This document shows, in pieces, positions 37,440 through 46,598 of a DNA stretch of 64,000 nucleotides; the first letter of the stretch is position 1; the number at the start of each line of letters is the position of its first letter. The translations under genes were made by a program, and so were the position numbers. Location: contig NZ_AUYB01000102.1 of assembly GCF_001625655.1 (NCBI RefSeq), positions 147,457 to 211,456 of the forward strand. The letters run 5' to 3'. The notes beneath the pieces were generated by a model. That model worked only from the letters and a program-made list of their open reading frames with translations. It did not search any database and had not been told where the DNA came from. This DNA comes from Pseudoalteromonas luteoviolacea DSM 6061 (GTDB lineage: Bacteria; Pseudomonadota; Gammaproteobacteria; Enterobacterales; Alteromonadaceae).

Positions 37440-39020
37440 ATGAGTATTAACAAGCGATTTAAGCTATCTAACATTGCGGCAGCAACTGCAATGACACTGA
37501 GTTTACCTACCCTAGCAGATGCACCGATACTGCAACAAAAAGCGACATTGCATAAAGCCAAAATAGAAGCAAAATCGGCAAAAAGTAATCGCTATATCAT
37601 TCATTTCAATCAAGAGTTAACTGGTGGTAAAGCTAGTTTCAATGACTTTATGGCTCTCAATTACTTATTTACAGCAGGTGCAGAACCACTATTTTCACTG
37701 AATGGTCAAAAAGCCATGGTTGCTGAACTAGACGACTTCAGCCTTGAGACATTACGCAGCTTCTCTTCTATCAAATCGATCGAAATAGACCCAAAACGTT
37801 ACTTATCGCCGGCCGTTAAATCAGCAAAAACAATTATACCTTTTGCACAAAGTACCCCGTATGGCATTAACATGGTACAAGGACACTTGCTTTCTCAAAC
37901 CAACACATCGGCTCGAAAGGTTTGTGTGATTGATACAGGGTATAACTTAGGCCACCCAGATCTGCCTTATGGCAACGTAACGGGCAATGCAAACAATAAC
38001 GCTGTAGGTAGATGGAATAACGATGGCAATGGGCACGGAACGCATGTTGCAGGTACAATTGCAGCCGAAAATAACAATCAGGGTGTAGTTGGAGTCTATC
38101 CCGGTATGGACTTACATATCGTCAAAATTTTTGATGATAATGGTCAGTGGACATATGCATCAAACCTGATTAATGCCATTCAACAATGTAAAGATGCAGG
38201 TTCGCACGTTGTAAATATGAGCCTAGGTGGAGGCAACTACTCAAACAGCGAAAATACCGCGATGCAAAACTTCGTAGATGGTGGCCTAATGCTCGTTGCC
38301 GCAGCGGGCAATGACGGCAATAGCTCTAAATCTTATCCTGCATCCTATAACTCTGTTATTTCTGTTGCGTCGGTCACTTCTAGTGAATCTCGCTCTTCAT
38401 TCTCTCAGTACAATGATCAAGTAGAAATCGCAGCTCCCGGCTCAAGTGTCAACTCTACCTATCCAACGAACACATATAGAAGCTTAAGCGGTACGTCTAT
38501 GGCCACGCCACATGTTGCTGGCGTAGCAGCTCTAGTGTGGAGCCACAATACACAGTGTACAAACCAAGAGATACGGGCCGCACTAAATGCGACAGCAAAG
38601 GATAAAGGTGCTTCTGGCCGTGATAATTATTACGGCTATGGCATCGTTAAAGCGAAAGATGCTGCCGATCACATTGCCGCAAACGGTTGTCAAGGTGGCG
38701 GAGATCCTGGTGGTGTAACCCCTGTTAACGGCTCACTACCTAACTTACAAGGGGCTCAAAATGGTTGGACTCACTATACTTGGGATATCCCTCAAGGTGT
38801 GAAAGAAATGAGCCTGAGAATCACTGGCGGGACTGGCGACGCTGACCTCTATGTAAGATACAATGCACAACCTGATGCAAACAATTACACTTGTCGCCCT
38901 TGGAAAAATGGCAATGAAGAGCAGTGTGTATTCACTAATCCTAACTCAGGTAAGTGGCACATTAGCCTTTATGGCTACAATGCCTATAATGGTGTTACCC
39001 TCCAATACGCTTACAAGTAA
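37440..39020 (+). CDS. Secreted subtilisin-like S8 serine peptidase with PPC domain
   Basis: A 526-residue extracellular protease. A signal peptide (SNIAAATAMTLSLPTLADA) and an inhibitor-type propeptide (about 45-130) precede the catalytic domain with Asp165 (VIDTGYNLGHPDLP), His199 (NGHGTHVAGTI) and Ser353 (GTSMATPHVAG). The C-terminal pre-peptidase domain (about 440-526, GDADLYVRYNAQP, ending LQYAYK) is typical of secreted proteases of marine gammaproteobacteria. AAGGAG at 37429-37434 fixes ATG 37440; the longer frame from 37395 is not used. It is monocistronic and ends in a strong terminator. It probably digests extracellular protein. Confidence 0.95.
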   Translation: MSINKRFKLSNIAAATAMTLSLPTLADAPILQQKATLHKAKIEAKSAKSNRYIIHFNQELTGGKASFNDFMALNYLFTAGAEPLFSLNGQKAMVAELDDFSLETLRSFSSIKSIEIDPKRYLSPAVKSAKTIIPFAQSTPYGINMVQGHLLSQTNTSARKVCVIDTGYNLGHPDLPYGNVTGNANNNAVGRWNNDGNGHGTHVAGTIAAENNNQGVVGVYPGMDLHIVKIFDDNGQWTYASNLINAIQQCKDAGSHVVNMSLGGGNYSNSENTAMQNFVDGGLMLVAAAGNDGNSSKSYPASYNSVISVASVTSSESRSSFSQYNDQVEIAAPGSSVNSTYPTNTYRSLSGTSMATPHVAGVAALVWSHNTQCTNQEIRAALNATAKDKGASGRDNYYGYGIVKAKDAADHIAANGCQGGGDPGGVTPVNGSLPNLQGAQNGWTHYTWDIPQGVKEMSLRITGGTGDADLYVRYNAQPDANNYTCRPWKNGNEEQCVFTNPNSGKWHISLYGYNAYNGVTLQYAYK

Positions 39021-39031
39021 TTTCATTTTAT

Positions 39032-39054
39032 AGCGGGGATCCTCCCCGCTTTTT
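39032..39054 (+). terminator. Rho-independent terminator after the subtilisin gene
   Basis: An 8-bp stem AGCGGGGA / TCCCCGCT with a 3-nt loop, then four further T, starting 12 nt after the stop codon. Confidence 0.85.
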
Positions 39055-39123
39055 AGTGTCTAGCTCCATATGTATCGACTAGGTTAACCCGCATAACACC
39101 TTAAAACGTATTAACCTATTGAA

Positions 39124-39690
39124 CTATATTTTAGGCGCTCGTTTAAAAAAGATAATTCGCCAAAATGGACCAAATAAAAACCAAAAGAAAATAGTAAATA
39201 GCGGCATTTTAAACCAAATATGTAAGGCCTCTGTTTTAGACGCATCATTTACAAAGCCTACTATCAATACCAGCAATGCATAGGTAATGACTACTGCCAA
39301 GATACAGCGAAACCACAGTTTTAACTCCTCAATAACCGCAGACCAACCAAACACCTCGTCTGCCTGAGAGTCTACACCACCAAATTTTTGAGCAAACCAT
39401 TGATCGGCCCACGAAATTAAGGTAGGACCAAAAGCAACTGTAAATCCGATGTACGCGCAAGCGAGCCCGTGGGCAAAAGTTGCACTAGCGCCTTGAGTTA
39501 GGTCCATTGCAACAAACACCAAAAGCAACAGATCCACCAAAGGTACACTTACCAGCATATATGCGCTCAGCTTTTTTCTGCCAATCAGATACCTAACTGC
39601 AAACCCAGAAAATAGTAAAACCCAAAAAGCGACCTCACACACCAAGATCACTACATATACAATATTAAAGCTGATACTCATGCCCAACAT
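39124..39690 (-). CDS. Multi-pass membrane protein of unknown function
   Basis: A 188-residue protein with about five or six hydrophobic segments (at about 6-30, 40-62, 70-90, 132-152 and 165-183). The loop sequence includes WADQWFAQKFGGVD and the C terminus KRAPKI. It resembles small uncharacterised bacterial membrane proteins such as YmcC-like proteins, but no activity is known. Starts at 39690 or 39681 are both possible; neither has a strong ribosome site. It stands alone on the minus strand. Confidence 0.72.
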   Translation of the reverse strand: MLGMSISFNIVYVVILVCEVAFWVLLFSGFAVRYLIGRKKLSAYMLVSVPLVDLLLLVFVAMDLTQGASATFAHGLACAYIGFTVAFGPTLISWADQWFAQKFGGVDSQADEVFGWSAVIEELKLWFRCILAVVITYALLVLIVGFVNDASKTEALHIWFKMPLFTIFFWFLFGPFWRIIFFKRAPKI

Positions 39691-40258
39691 CTCTATAAAA
39701 TTTTGCTGAAAATACCAAAACAGCCCTAAATACTGCCAGACAACGGCTATTTCGGTTGGTATTTATCAGTGATACCGAATGAAAACGGTCGATAGTTAGA
39801 CCATGATAACGTGCCTGCATTTGGATATATACATTCATGACCTTAAATTCCCTCTTGAAGGCTGATTGACGCATTGGTTGCTAGATCAATCACTGCAGGA
39901 AATACTTTTGAACTTTGTAGAAACGTTTGGTATGCCTTCTAACCCATTGGGTACTTAAAAGCTGCTATACCGCTAGACATAGCAAATTATAAAGAAACCA
40001 CACCTGAGCTTTAGATGTAGCTATTTACCGAAAATAAGTTGGCATCATATATAAAACAGAACCATAAGGTATTCATTGGTAAAAAACCATTCTTCAGCAA
40101 CGCGTGACTTATTAAAACAACATATTTTATAGGTGATAACTTCTTAAGAAAGGACAAAATAGGAGATAAAACTAGTAAATTTTATTCACCCCAATAAGAG
40201 TTAATATTTTTATATATTTAGTTATATATTCATTTTAAAAAATGCTAAAAACTTTGAG
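39691..40258. other. Gap without supported gene
   Basis: AT-rich, especially after 40140. A 69-codon minus-strand frame (39665-39874) lies partly inside the membrane protein gene and has no signs of being real. Nothing else was recognised. Confidence 0.4.
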
Positions 40259-40284
40259 TTAGTGCACTCAAAAGAGTGCACTAA
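40259..40284 (-). terminator. Hairpin downstream of the fibrinogen-like protein gene
   Basis: A perfect 11-bp stem TTAGTGCACTC / GAGTGCACTAA with an AAAA loop lies just after the minus-strand stop at 40293. There is no T-tract on the minus strand beyond it, but its placement suggests an end signal or mRNA stabiliser. Confidence 0.6.
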
Positions 40285-40292
40285 AACAGTTA

Positions 40293-41627
40293 TTACTTGA
40301 TGTAATATTCAACAATACCCGCAGTGTAGCCACCGCTGAACTCCCACTTGCTAAATGCGCCTGTGAAGTTGTATACATGTGACCAACCTACATTTAGGAT
40401 TGCCTCACTGTAGTCGCCACCAGAACCACCACAGCCAGAAGTTTCTGTATGCCAGAAACGGCCATATGGCGCAGGGTTGTTAGCAAGTGAATCAGTCTGA
40501 TTTAGTGAGATACAAGATGCGTTAAGAAGTGCATCTTTTTCAACAATACCCACATTTCCAGCGCCATCTACGAACATAATGCCGTATTGCATGCTATCTC
40601 TAACCGCTTGCCAGTTTGCATCTTTCATTACACCAAAGCCGTCATGCTTTACAACGTCTACCGCATCTACAGACTTAAGTGATGTGTTATGGGTTGCAAA
40701 CAACGTCCAACCACCAGACTCTTTGTCCATATTACAGTACACTTCAATCGGTGCAGAGTTTGCTGGCGTAATTGTGTAGTAACCACTTGCAGCAAGCGGG
40801 CTTTGCGCTTGGATTGCTGCGCACGAGCCGCCGACTGGAGGCTTTGCGAAATCCTGAGCCAGCCTTGGCGCTGCTGTATCGCGACCGTAAGAAGTCACGT
40901 CTTGTGCAAATACATGCTTGCCAAAGTTTAGGACATTTACATGCTCAACAATGTGCGTTAGCTCATTGTCTTTTGATTGCTCTTCTTGAAGATATAAGCC
41001 ATATGTTGCTTCAGTGGCCGCAGAATGATCCAGTTTAACTTGGTCAATGACAAAGTCGTGTCCACCAATGTTACCTGTATTGGTCGGAGAAACGATAGCT
41101 AGATACGCCACAGTTTCTTGTGTCGGCAAGTTTGATGCTTTTTCTTCGCCCTGCTTCAGAGCGATGAAGCCGTGTTGCGTTACACCATGGATACGAGTCA
41201 CGTATGCTTTTGCATTGTCATTTGATTGGCCGGTTAAAAAGATATGCGGCGTTTTTGTGAACTTTTCAGCAAAACTAATTGTGTTTTCACCGCTACCTAA
41301 TTTAAAAGTGCCAACTTCAATTACTGTGCCGTCAGCAAGCGTTTGACGGCCAGCAGGTAAAGAAAGAATAGCTAAGTCTTCTGCACCATGGGCACCATCA
41401 AGGTAAGGCCATTCTTGAAATTTGATCTCTACACCGCCAGCTGATTGTTTGAGCGCAATCACGCCAGCATCAGTTTCTTTGTCGGTTGGAACGCTGGTGA
41501 ATACAAGGTTACCGCTCGTATTATTTATAACATTCCAAGCATCATTTGCTGTTACTTCAGAGTATTCGTTAACAGCCATTGCACTTGTACATGCAAATAG
41601 AGAAAGCCACAGGGTATTTTTAAGCAT
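40293..41627 (-). CDS. Secreted protein with H-type-lectin-like and fibrinogen-like domains
   Basis: A 444-residue exported protein (signal peptide ending TSAMA). The middle part (about 30-230) contains two similar beta-rich stretches ending in IALKQSAGG and FIALKQGEE, which suggests an H-type lectin-like or jelly-roll module; this part is only weakly recognised. Residues from about 274 on form a fibrinogen-related domain start: GSCAAIQAQSPLAASGYYTI, then VYCNMDKESGGWTLFA. GRFWHTETSGCGGSGGDYSEAI follows near the C terminus, matching the end of the protein at 52796. ATG 41627 was chosen because AAGGAG lies 6 nt before it; an ATG three bases earlier is also possible. Likely carbohydrate binding at the cell surface. 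Confidence 0.75.
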   Translation of the reverse strand: MLKNTLWLSLFACTSAMAVNEYSEVTANDAWNVINNTSGNLVFTSVPTDKETDAGVIALKQSAGGVEIKFQEWPYLDGAHGAEDLAILSLPAGRQTLADGTVIEVGTFKLGSGENTISFAEKFTKTPHIFLTGQSNDNAKAYVTRIHGVTQHGFIALKQGEEKASNLPTQETVAYLAIVSPTNTGNIGGHDFVIDQVKLDHSAATEATYGLYLQEEQSKDNELTHIVEHVNVLNFGKHVFAQDVTSYGRDTAAPRLAQDFAKPPVGGSCAAIQAQSPLAASGYYTITPANSAPIEVYCNMDKESGGWTLFATHNTSLKSVDAVDVVKHDGFGVMKDANWQAVRDSMQYGIMFVDGAGNVGIVEKDALLNASCISLNQTDSLANNPAPYGRFWHTETSGCGGSGGDYSEAILNVGWSHVYNFTGAFSKWEFSGGYTAGIVEYYIK

Positions 41628-42501
41628 CATTATCTCCTTTCAAATGACACGGTTATTAATCAGCTCAATTAATGAACTTCATTTTATAGCTATACTCCAA
41701 AGAGTATTTAATCTACTGAAATAGCATCTTGGTGGCTAAGGTTAAAAATGAAAAGTACTGATAAAAATCAAACCATATTAGAACCCACCAGATGAATTGA
41801 TTATATGAGTATTTATAACCTTTTATATAGTATTAATTTATTATTTTTTGAAAGTTATGAATAAATGCATTATCGCACGCATTTTAAGCAAAATCGTGCA
41901 CTCAACCTTTAAAATAACCTATGTATATAACGTCATATTATTGGACTATAAAAAGGAGGATAATAGTTAAATATATACAATAAAGGAGTTACCAACACAG
42001 TTTGAAAGAAGTGTTTTTATTTAATGAAGTAGAAAGCAATGACGAAAATTAATCTGAATGTATATTCTTCAACCAAAAGCAGGGTGTTAATTGTCCACTT
42101 ATAAAAACTGAGACTCACCGTCTAATCAAATTACGCAGACTCTCCCTGAGCTATCAGCATTGCTACACTCTCTTGTATGGAGCCACAATAGCCCGATATA
42201 ACTTTCAGAATTTACTAAATGTTCTATACATTCTAATTAAAAATTGACAAGCAATCACCAGATGAATATATTATTGCCACGGTTTAGCTTCTTTGATCTG
42301 TGTCAATTCGAAGTGCCGTAAAGATGCGATTGGCATGAACTTGTTTAACTGTGAGCTTTAAGCGCCTCCACATAACTTATGTGACTGTAGTCTACACTTT
42401 GACTGAATTGGCGACTTGATTAATAGTTAAAATTGAAAGAGATAGTTTCTACCGTCGCTCATTAGTTTAGAAAGTGATATTAAATAGCACGGAGATATGC
42501 G
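41628..42501. other. Long AT-rich gap with ribosome-site-like sequences but no gene
   Basis: Two AAAGGAG-type sequences occur near 41955 and 41985, but only frames of under 25 codons follow. No larger coding frame or repeat was seen. Confidence 0.35.
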
Positions 42502-42642
42502 ATGGAGCATTGGTCAGATTTTTTTCCTTATATTTTTATGGCGGTAAAGGTAATCGCATTAGGCATAGCTGGATTTTTCGCCGTTAAATGGCATTTTGAC
42601 CAAGACAGAAAGCTGAAGGAAAAAGAGTCTAAAGGAAGTTAA
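42502..42642 (+). CDS. Small single-pass membrane protein
   Basis: A 46-residue protein: a short N terminus (MEHWSDFFPY), one membrane helix at about 11-29 (IFMAVKVIALGIAGFFAV) and a charged C-terminal tail (HFDQDRKLKEKESKGS). GGAG at 42491-42494 lies 7 nt before ATG 42502 and a terminator-like hairpin follows directly, which together make it a real gene rather than chance. Function unknown; the layout is like small membrane regulators of larger complexes. Confidence 0.65.
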   Translation: MEHWSDFFPYIFMAVKVIALGIAGFFAVKWHFDQDRKLKEKESKGS

Positions 42643-42656
42643 GCTAAACTTAGCAT

Positions 42657-42700
42657 GAGGCCGCTTGAAGAATTATTTTATTGCGGTCTCTCGAGTTTTT
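42657..42700 (+). terminator. Terminator-like hairpin after the small membrane protein gene
   Basis: GAGGCCGC pairs with GCGGTCTC (one G-U pair) around an 18-nt loop, followed after 5 nt by five T. It begins 14 nt after the stop codon. Confidence 0.6.
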
Positions 42701-43304
42701 ATGCTCAGCGAGCACAACACTCTAAGTACCTACTTCACCTCAACACATAAGTACATTACTCAATCAGTTCAATACTGAATCTGACTCCAAAATGTATGTC
42801 TGAATGCACCTTCCCTACCAGAACACACTGTATTAGTTACGTGATTAGATAAAAGTCAGCTTTAGTGACTCTTATAAATATCGAGCAATTTAGGCGGCCT
42901 CACTCTTATATACAATGAAGTATTTGTTGCGGTTTCTTTGGAGGTTCATGACAGTCCCCAGCGGCAGATTCACCTGCCACTTAATGTTTAAAAACCGTAC
43001 AACACTCAAGTTTTCGTTCGATAGCACTTTAAGTTTTTTCGTAAATGTGGCTTTCATTTCTTTGTCCAATAAACTTGCACACTCAATTAGATTGCATACT
43101 CAATAAAATACCTTTGCCGTCATTATTCAACATTACTTGTGACAACTTTCCCTGATTAGCTCAGCTTCGCTCAACGCCAGTAAAATTGACCTGCGGCGTA
43201 ATAATTTGTAATAGGAAAGCTTGCCATCGTGAACTACTTTTACGAATGTTGCTGCCCGAGTTAGCTACTTTGGCAGTCACCTACCGTCAAAAAGGAGCAA
43301 GTTC
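42701..43304. other. Region upstream of the MNIO operon
   Basis: Contains no supported gene; a 63-codon frame at 42915-43106 lacks a ribosome site and domain. The promoter of the ferritin-like/MNIO operon must lie here. AAAAAGGAG at 43289-43297 is the ribosome site of its first gene. Confidence 0.45.
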
Positions 43305-45596
43305 ATGAATGAACCAATTAATAAAGAGGCGCTGTCCGGACTAGCTGAAGGAATTAAGCCTGAGCTTAGGATCAATAAATCACAGGAACAAAAGATTAAG
43401 AATCGAAACAGCAAGTATAAAGCTGCAGATGTTTCTTGTATCAAGGCTATCGCCCAAGCCGCAATTAACGTCGAATTATTCACAATTCCACTCTATATGA
43501 CTGGCTTGTATTCCATCTACGGAATGCACTCAATAGGCGACGATTCGGGGTTATACCCGGGACGCCAATGGCCGGGATTGGCAGCAACAGCAGGTTCTGT
43601 CCCCCTTGATAGACAACTCGGTCACGATGTTACTTTCGAGCCTCCATTACCTAAAGAGTTATCAGTGAACGAGCAAGTATTTAATGGGGTTTACAGCGTA
43701 TTCATAGAAGAGATGCTACATTTGCAATTAGCATCGAATATGGCAAGCAAATTGGGTTTTACGCCCTCTTTCACTAGTGCAGCATTAATCGATAAGAACT
43801 ATGGTTGGCATTGCTACAACAACCAGACCATGATCCCACATGTATTGGACTTTCAAGATTGTGATAGTGATTTAAACAAATTAAGTCCACAAGTGAAGGC
43901 CTACTTTGAAACTCACTTTTCAGGCAAGAGCCTGCAAGATCTTAAAGTCAACGCGACCGAGCTCAATAAAGAGCAAGCCTTACTTTTTCTTCTCATTGAA
44001 GAAACTGACGAAGATGCAAAAAAGATTATCCAACCGAAATATTTAGCACCAGGTGAAGATGGTCGTCCCAAATATTTCGAAGATGCACCTTTTGATTGGT
44101 GGGAAGCACAGAACACCGAGTCCGATTTACCACTGTTCGGTTCAATTGGGCACATGTATCTGTGCTATTGGAATTACCTGCAAATTCAATATGACGATGG
44201 TAGCTACCTGCTAGACGAGTTGTTAACGCCAGTTCAAAGAGATTACTTTAATGTCCGTCCAGGTGACAGCAATTACAAAGCTCAATTCCCAGAAATAGAC
44301 GGCTCTTTAAACCCTGAAGATAGCGATGAAAACCGCTACGACAAACTTAAAGAAAAGCTCATGAACAACGTAAATGCCATCACTGATCAGGGCGAAGGTA
44401 AAGGCGTGGCAATGATGATTTGCCAATATTGGGGTCATGAACCGTGGGCTCAGCGAGTATTAAGTAAATTACTCAAGCAACAAAATCAGGATGACCACAC
44501 AGTCGAAGAAAAATTCCAACCTAGTGAAGAAGCGCTCAAGTCCGACTACCCCGGCGACCCTATCTCGGGCTCTGCCTGTGCTCGTATTACAAATAAGCGC
44601 AAGGATCATTTCCTTATCTTTCAACAGACATTGGAACTGATAGTCAAATATGGTGGCACAAATCATCAAATCAATGATAGATATATGACTTGGAAAGACT
44701 GGCATTGCGAAGGAAACCGTTGGCAAGCGGCTATGTTAGATCCGAATGGAGGAGATATTGCCAAAGCCAAACACCCTGATCTACCAAGTGTAACGGAGAT
44801 CGCCCAAGCGCTAAATAATCTAAGTAGAACAGAAAAAAGCCTCACTGACACCCATCAACTGTTCAGTCAATCCGCCGTTGGCACCCTTAAAGGGTTAACC
44901 ACATCATTAGATCGTTACTGGTCTGGCGAAACGAGTGAATTTCCGGGTCCAGCAATGGGAGGATCGGGCGATAGAGTTTCAATTTGTTGGGCAGCGACTG
45001 GTTTAGCGCCCAACCTGGTCTCAGGGATAGCCCCTTCACAAGAAGACGCACTTTACCATGCTTGCCAAGGCATGAGCTACACCTCGGAGGATACAGGCTT
45101 ACCACCCGCTCAGGTATATCACAGCTGTAAAGGGTCGAATGACTGCAAGGCACAAGGCGGGTGTGGGTTTGTGCACAGCACTACTTCAGGTGGTAGCTGC
45201 GGCTCTAGTGGCGCAAAAGGAATTAAAAGTGCACCCGCAGACAACAAATGCAACAACCTAGGTGGCTGTGCAGTCCCTATATCTGCATCGCAGTTGTTTC
45301 CGTCACTTCCAGCAGATGACAGCGATGGCTACAAAATGCAGTTGTTTCGCTTTTACGGCAAAGACAACAACTTTGAGGCAATTAGCTATGTAACGCCAGA
45401 TGAAAAGCCTTTGCCACAAGATTGTTCAACAGCCGAACAAACAACACCAATGCCTTACAAAGAGGGCGATGCCGTTTATAAAATTGCATGGCAGGCATAC
45501 TGTAATGCCAATGGTCTTGTTGACCTACAAAACGGCAACATCCCTGAGCCACCAGCCGCTGATGACATTCGTCTCGCACTCCCACCGTCAACGTAA
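43305..45596 (+). CDS. VioB-type ferritin-like protein with cysteine-rich MNIO-substrate-like segment
   Basis: A 763-residue cytoplasmic protein, no signal peptide. The N-terminal region is a ferritin-like helical fold of the VioB/RebD-associated type (PF12902): AAINVELFTIPLYMTGLYSI (Glu57) and FIEEMLHLQLASNMA (Glu135, Glu136, His139) give the metal-ligand pattern. After about residue 580 it becomes cysteine-rich: HACQGMSY, HSCKGSNDCKAQGGCG (606-621), GGSCGSS and NKCNNLGGCAVPI (cysteines 587, 608, 614, 620, 632, 649, 655). C-x3-G-G-C occurs twice. This kind of repeat is typical of small peptides modified by DUF692 enzymes, and a DUF692 gene follows 9 nt downstream. It is therefore a likely substrate fused to a ferritin-like domain; the reaction of the ferritin-like part is unknown. 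First gene of a three-gene operon. Confidence 0.85.
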   Translation: MNEPINKEALSGLAEGIKPELRINKSQEQKIKNRNSKYKAADVSCIKAIAQAAINVELFTIPLYMTGLYSIYGMHSIGDDSGLYPGRQWPGLAATAGSVPLDRQLGHDVTFEPPLPKELSVNEQVFNGVYSVFIEEMLHLQLASNMASKLGFTPSFTSAALIDKNYGWHCYNNQTMIPHVLDFQDCDSDLNKLSPQVKAYFETHFSGKSLQDLKVNATELNKEQALLFLLIEETDEDAKKIIQPKYLAPGEDGRPKYFEDAPFDWWEAQNTESDLPLFGSIGHMYLCYWNYLQIQYDDGSYLLDELLTPVQRDYFNVRPGDSNYKAQFPEIDGSLNPEDSDENRYDKLKEKLMNNVNAITDQGEGKGVAMMICQYWGHEPWAQRVLSKLLKQQNQDDHTVEEKFQPSEEALKSDYPGDPISGSACARITNKRKDHFLIFQQTLELIVKYGGTNHQINDRYMTWKDWHCEGNRWQAAMLDPNGGDIAKAKHPDLPSVTEIAQALNNLSRTEKSLTDTHQLFSQSAVGTLKGLTTSLDRYWSGETSEFPGPAMGGSGDRVSICWAATGLAPNLVSGIAPSQEDALYHACQGMSYTSEDTGLPPAQVYHSCKGSNDCKAQGGCGFVHSTTSGGSCGSSGAKGIKSAPADNKCNNLGGCAVPISASQLFPSLPADDSDGYKMQLFRFYGKDNNFEAISYVTPDEKPLPQDCSTAEQTTPMPYKEGDAVYKIAWQAYCNANGLVDLQNGNIPEPPAADDIRLALPPST

Positions 45597-45605
45597 GGGT
45601 GCGCA

Positions 45606-46598
45606 ATGTCAATTAATTACACTTTGGAGGCGCAGCACAATGCTGCCGCCTCTTTTTCAAAACAGAGAAACCTAGGTTTTGGCGTTGGATTGCGCAGCCA
45701 ACACTATCCGCATTTAATGAGCAACTGTGATCACATCAAGCAAAAGCCCGTGGACTGGTTTGAGATTATCAGCGAAAACTACATAGACAACTATGGCTAT
45801 GGTCGACATGTTCTAGAAACCATGCGAGCTCACTATCCGATAGTGATGCACGGTGTTTCCATGAACATTGGTAGCACTGACCCACTTGATTTAACTTACC
45901 TGAAGAAACTCAAAGCGCTGAGCGACTTTGTACAGCCCATTTGGGTGTCTGATCATTTATGTTGGACAGGCATAGCAGGGGTAAATAGTCACGACTTACT
46001 GCCTATGCCGCTAACAGACGAGTGTATTATGCATGTGATCCGTCGGGTTAAAGAAGTTCAGGAAGTGCTGGAGCGGCCAATTATTCTAGAGAACCCATCG
46101 ACATATCTTGAGTATTGCCACTCAAGCCTTAGCGAACCAGAATTCTTTAACGAGCTTGTAAGCGCGACTGGTTGTGGAATGCTTTTGGATGTCAACAATG
46201 TATTTGTCAGTGCTTTCAACCATGGCTTTGACCCTGAAGCCTACATTCGTGCCCTGCCCCATCAAAGTATCGTTCAAATCCATATCGCCGGACCAAGTGA
46301 TTGTGGAGACTGTCTTATTGATACCCATGACCAACCTGTGCCTCAACGTGTTTGGGAACTGTATGCCCTAGCCCAAAAATTGACAGGTGGTGTTTCAACG
46401 CTACTAGAGTGGGATGCCAATATTCCGCCGTTTGAGGAGTTAGCCCAAGAACTAGGTAAAGCAAAAAAGGTGCTAAGAGGGGAAATACCCACACAAATGG
46501 TACGCAAAGGTGCGCAAACCCAGTGTTCAACACCAGTGGTACAGGAAATGCATCATAACGCAGACCTAGCAAACAGTTTAAAGCCGGTAACAAAATGA
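45606..46598 (+). CDS. DUF692 multinuclear non-heme iron oxidase (MNIO)
   Basis: A 330-residue TIM-barrel enzyme of the DUF692/MbnB/TglH family. These use two or three iron ions and oxygen to modify cysteines or carboxylates in ribosomally made peptides. Ligand candidates are all in place: His82 (MHGVSMNIG), His117 (SDHLCW), Glu162 (ILENPS), Asp195 (LLDVNN), His226 (QIHIAG), Asp239 and His241 (DTHDQPV) and Glu268 (LLEWD). It starts 9 nt after the ferritin-like gene and its stop overlaps the next start (ATGA), so it is translated with both. The substrate inferred from context is the cysteine-rich end of the upstream protein. Confidence 0.93.
   Translation: MSINYTLEAQHNAAASFSKQRNLGFGVGLRSQHYPHLMSNCDHIKQKPVDWFEIISENYIDNYGYGRHVLETMRAHYPIVMHGVSMNIGSTDPLDLTYLKKLKALSDFVQPIWVSDHLCWTGIAGVNSHDLLPMPLTDECIMHVIRRVKEVQEVLERPIILENPSTYLEYCHSSLSEPEFFNELVSATGCGMLLDVNNVFVSAFNHGFDPEAYIRALPHQSIVQIHIAGPSDCGDCLIDTHDQPVPQRVWELYALAQKLTGGVSTLLEWDANIPPFEELAQELGKAKKVLRGEIPTQMVRKGAQTQCSTPVVQEMHHNADLANSLKPVTK

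Noticed and set aside
42915..43106. 63-codon + strand frame before the MNIO operon, considered as a missing precursor peptide
   Set aside because: No ribosome site, a single cysteine and no leader-like pattern, so not a convincing MNIO substrate.
43140..43200. Stretch containing GATTAGCTCAGC, considered as a tRNA fragment
   Set aside because: Only the D-loop-like box is present; no anticodon arm, T-loop or acceptor stem could be built around it.
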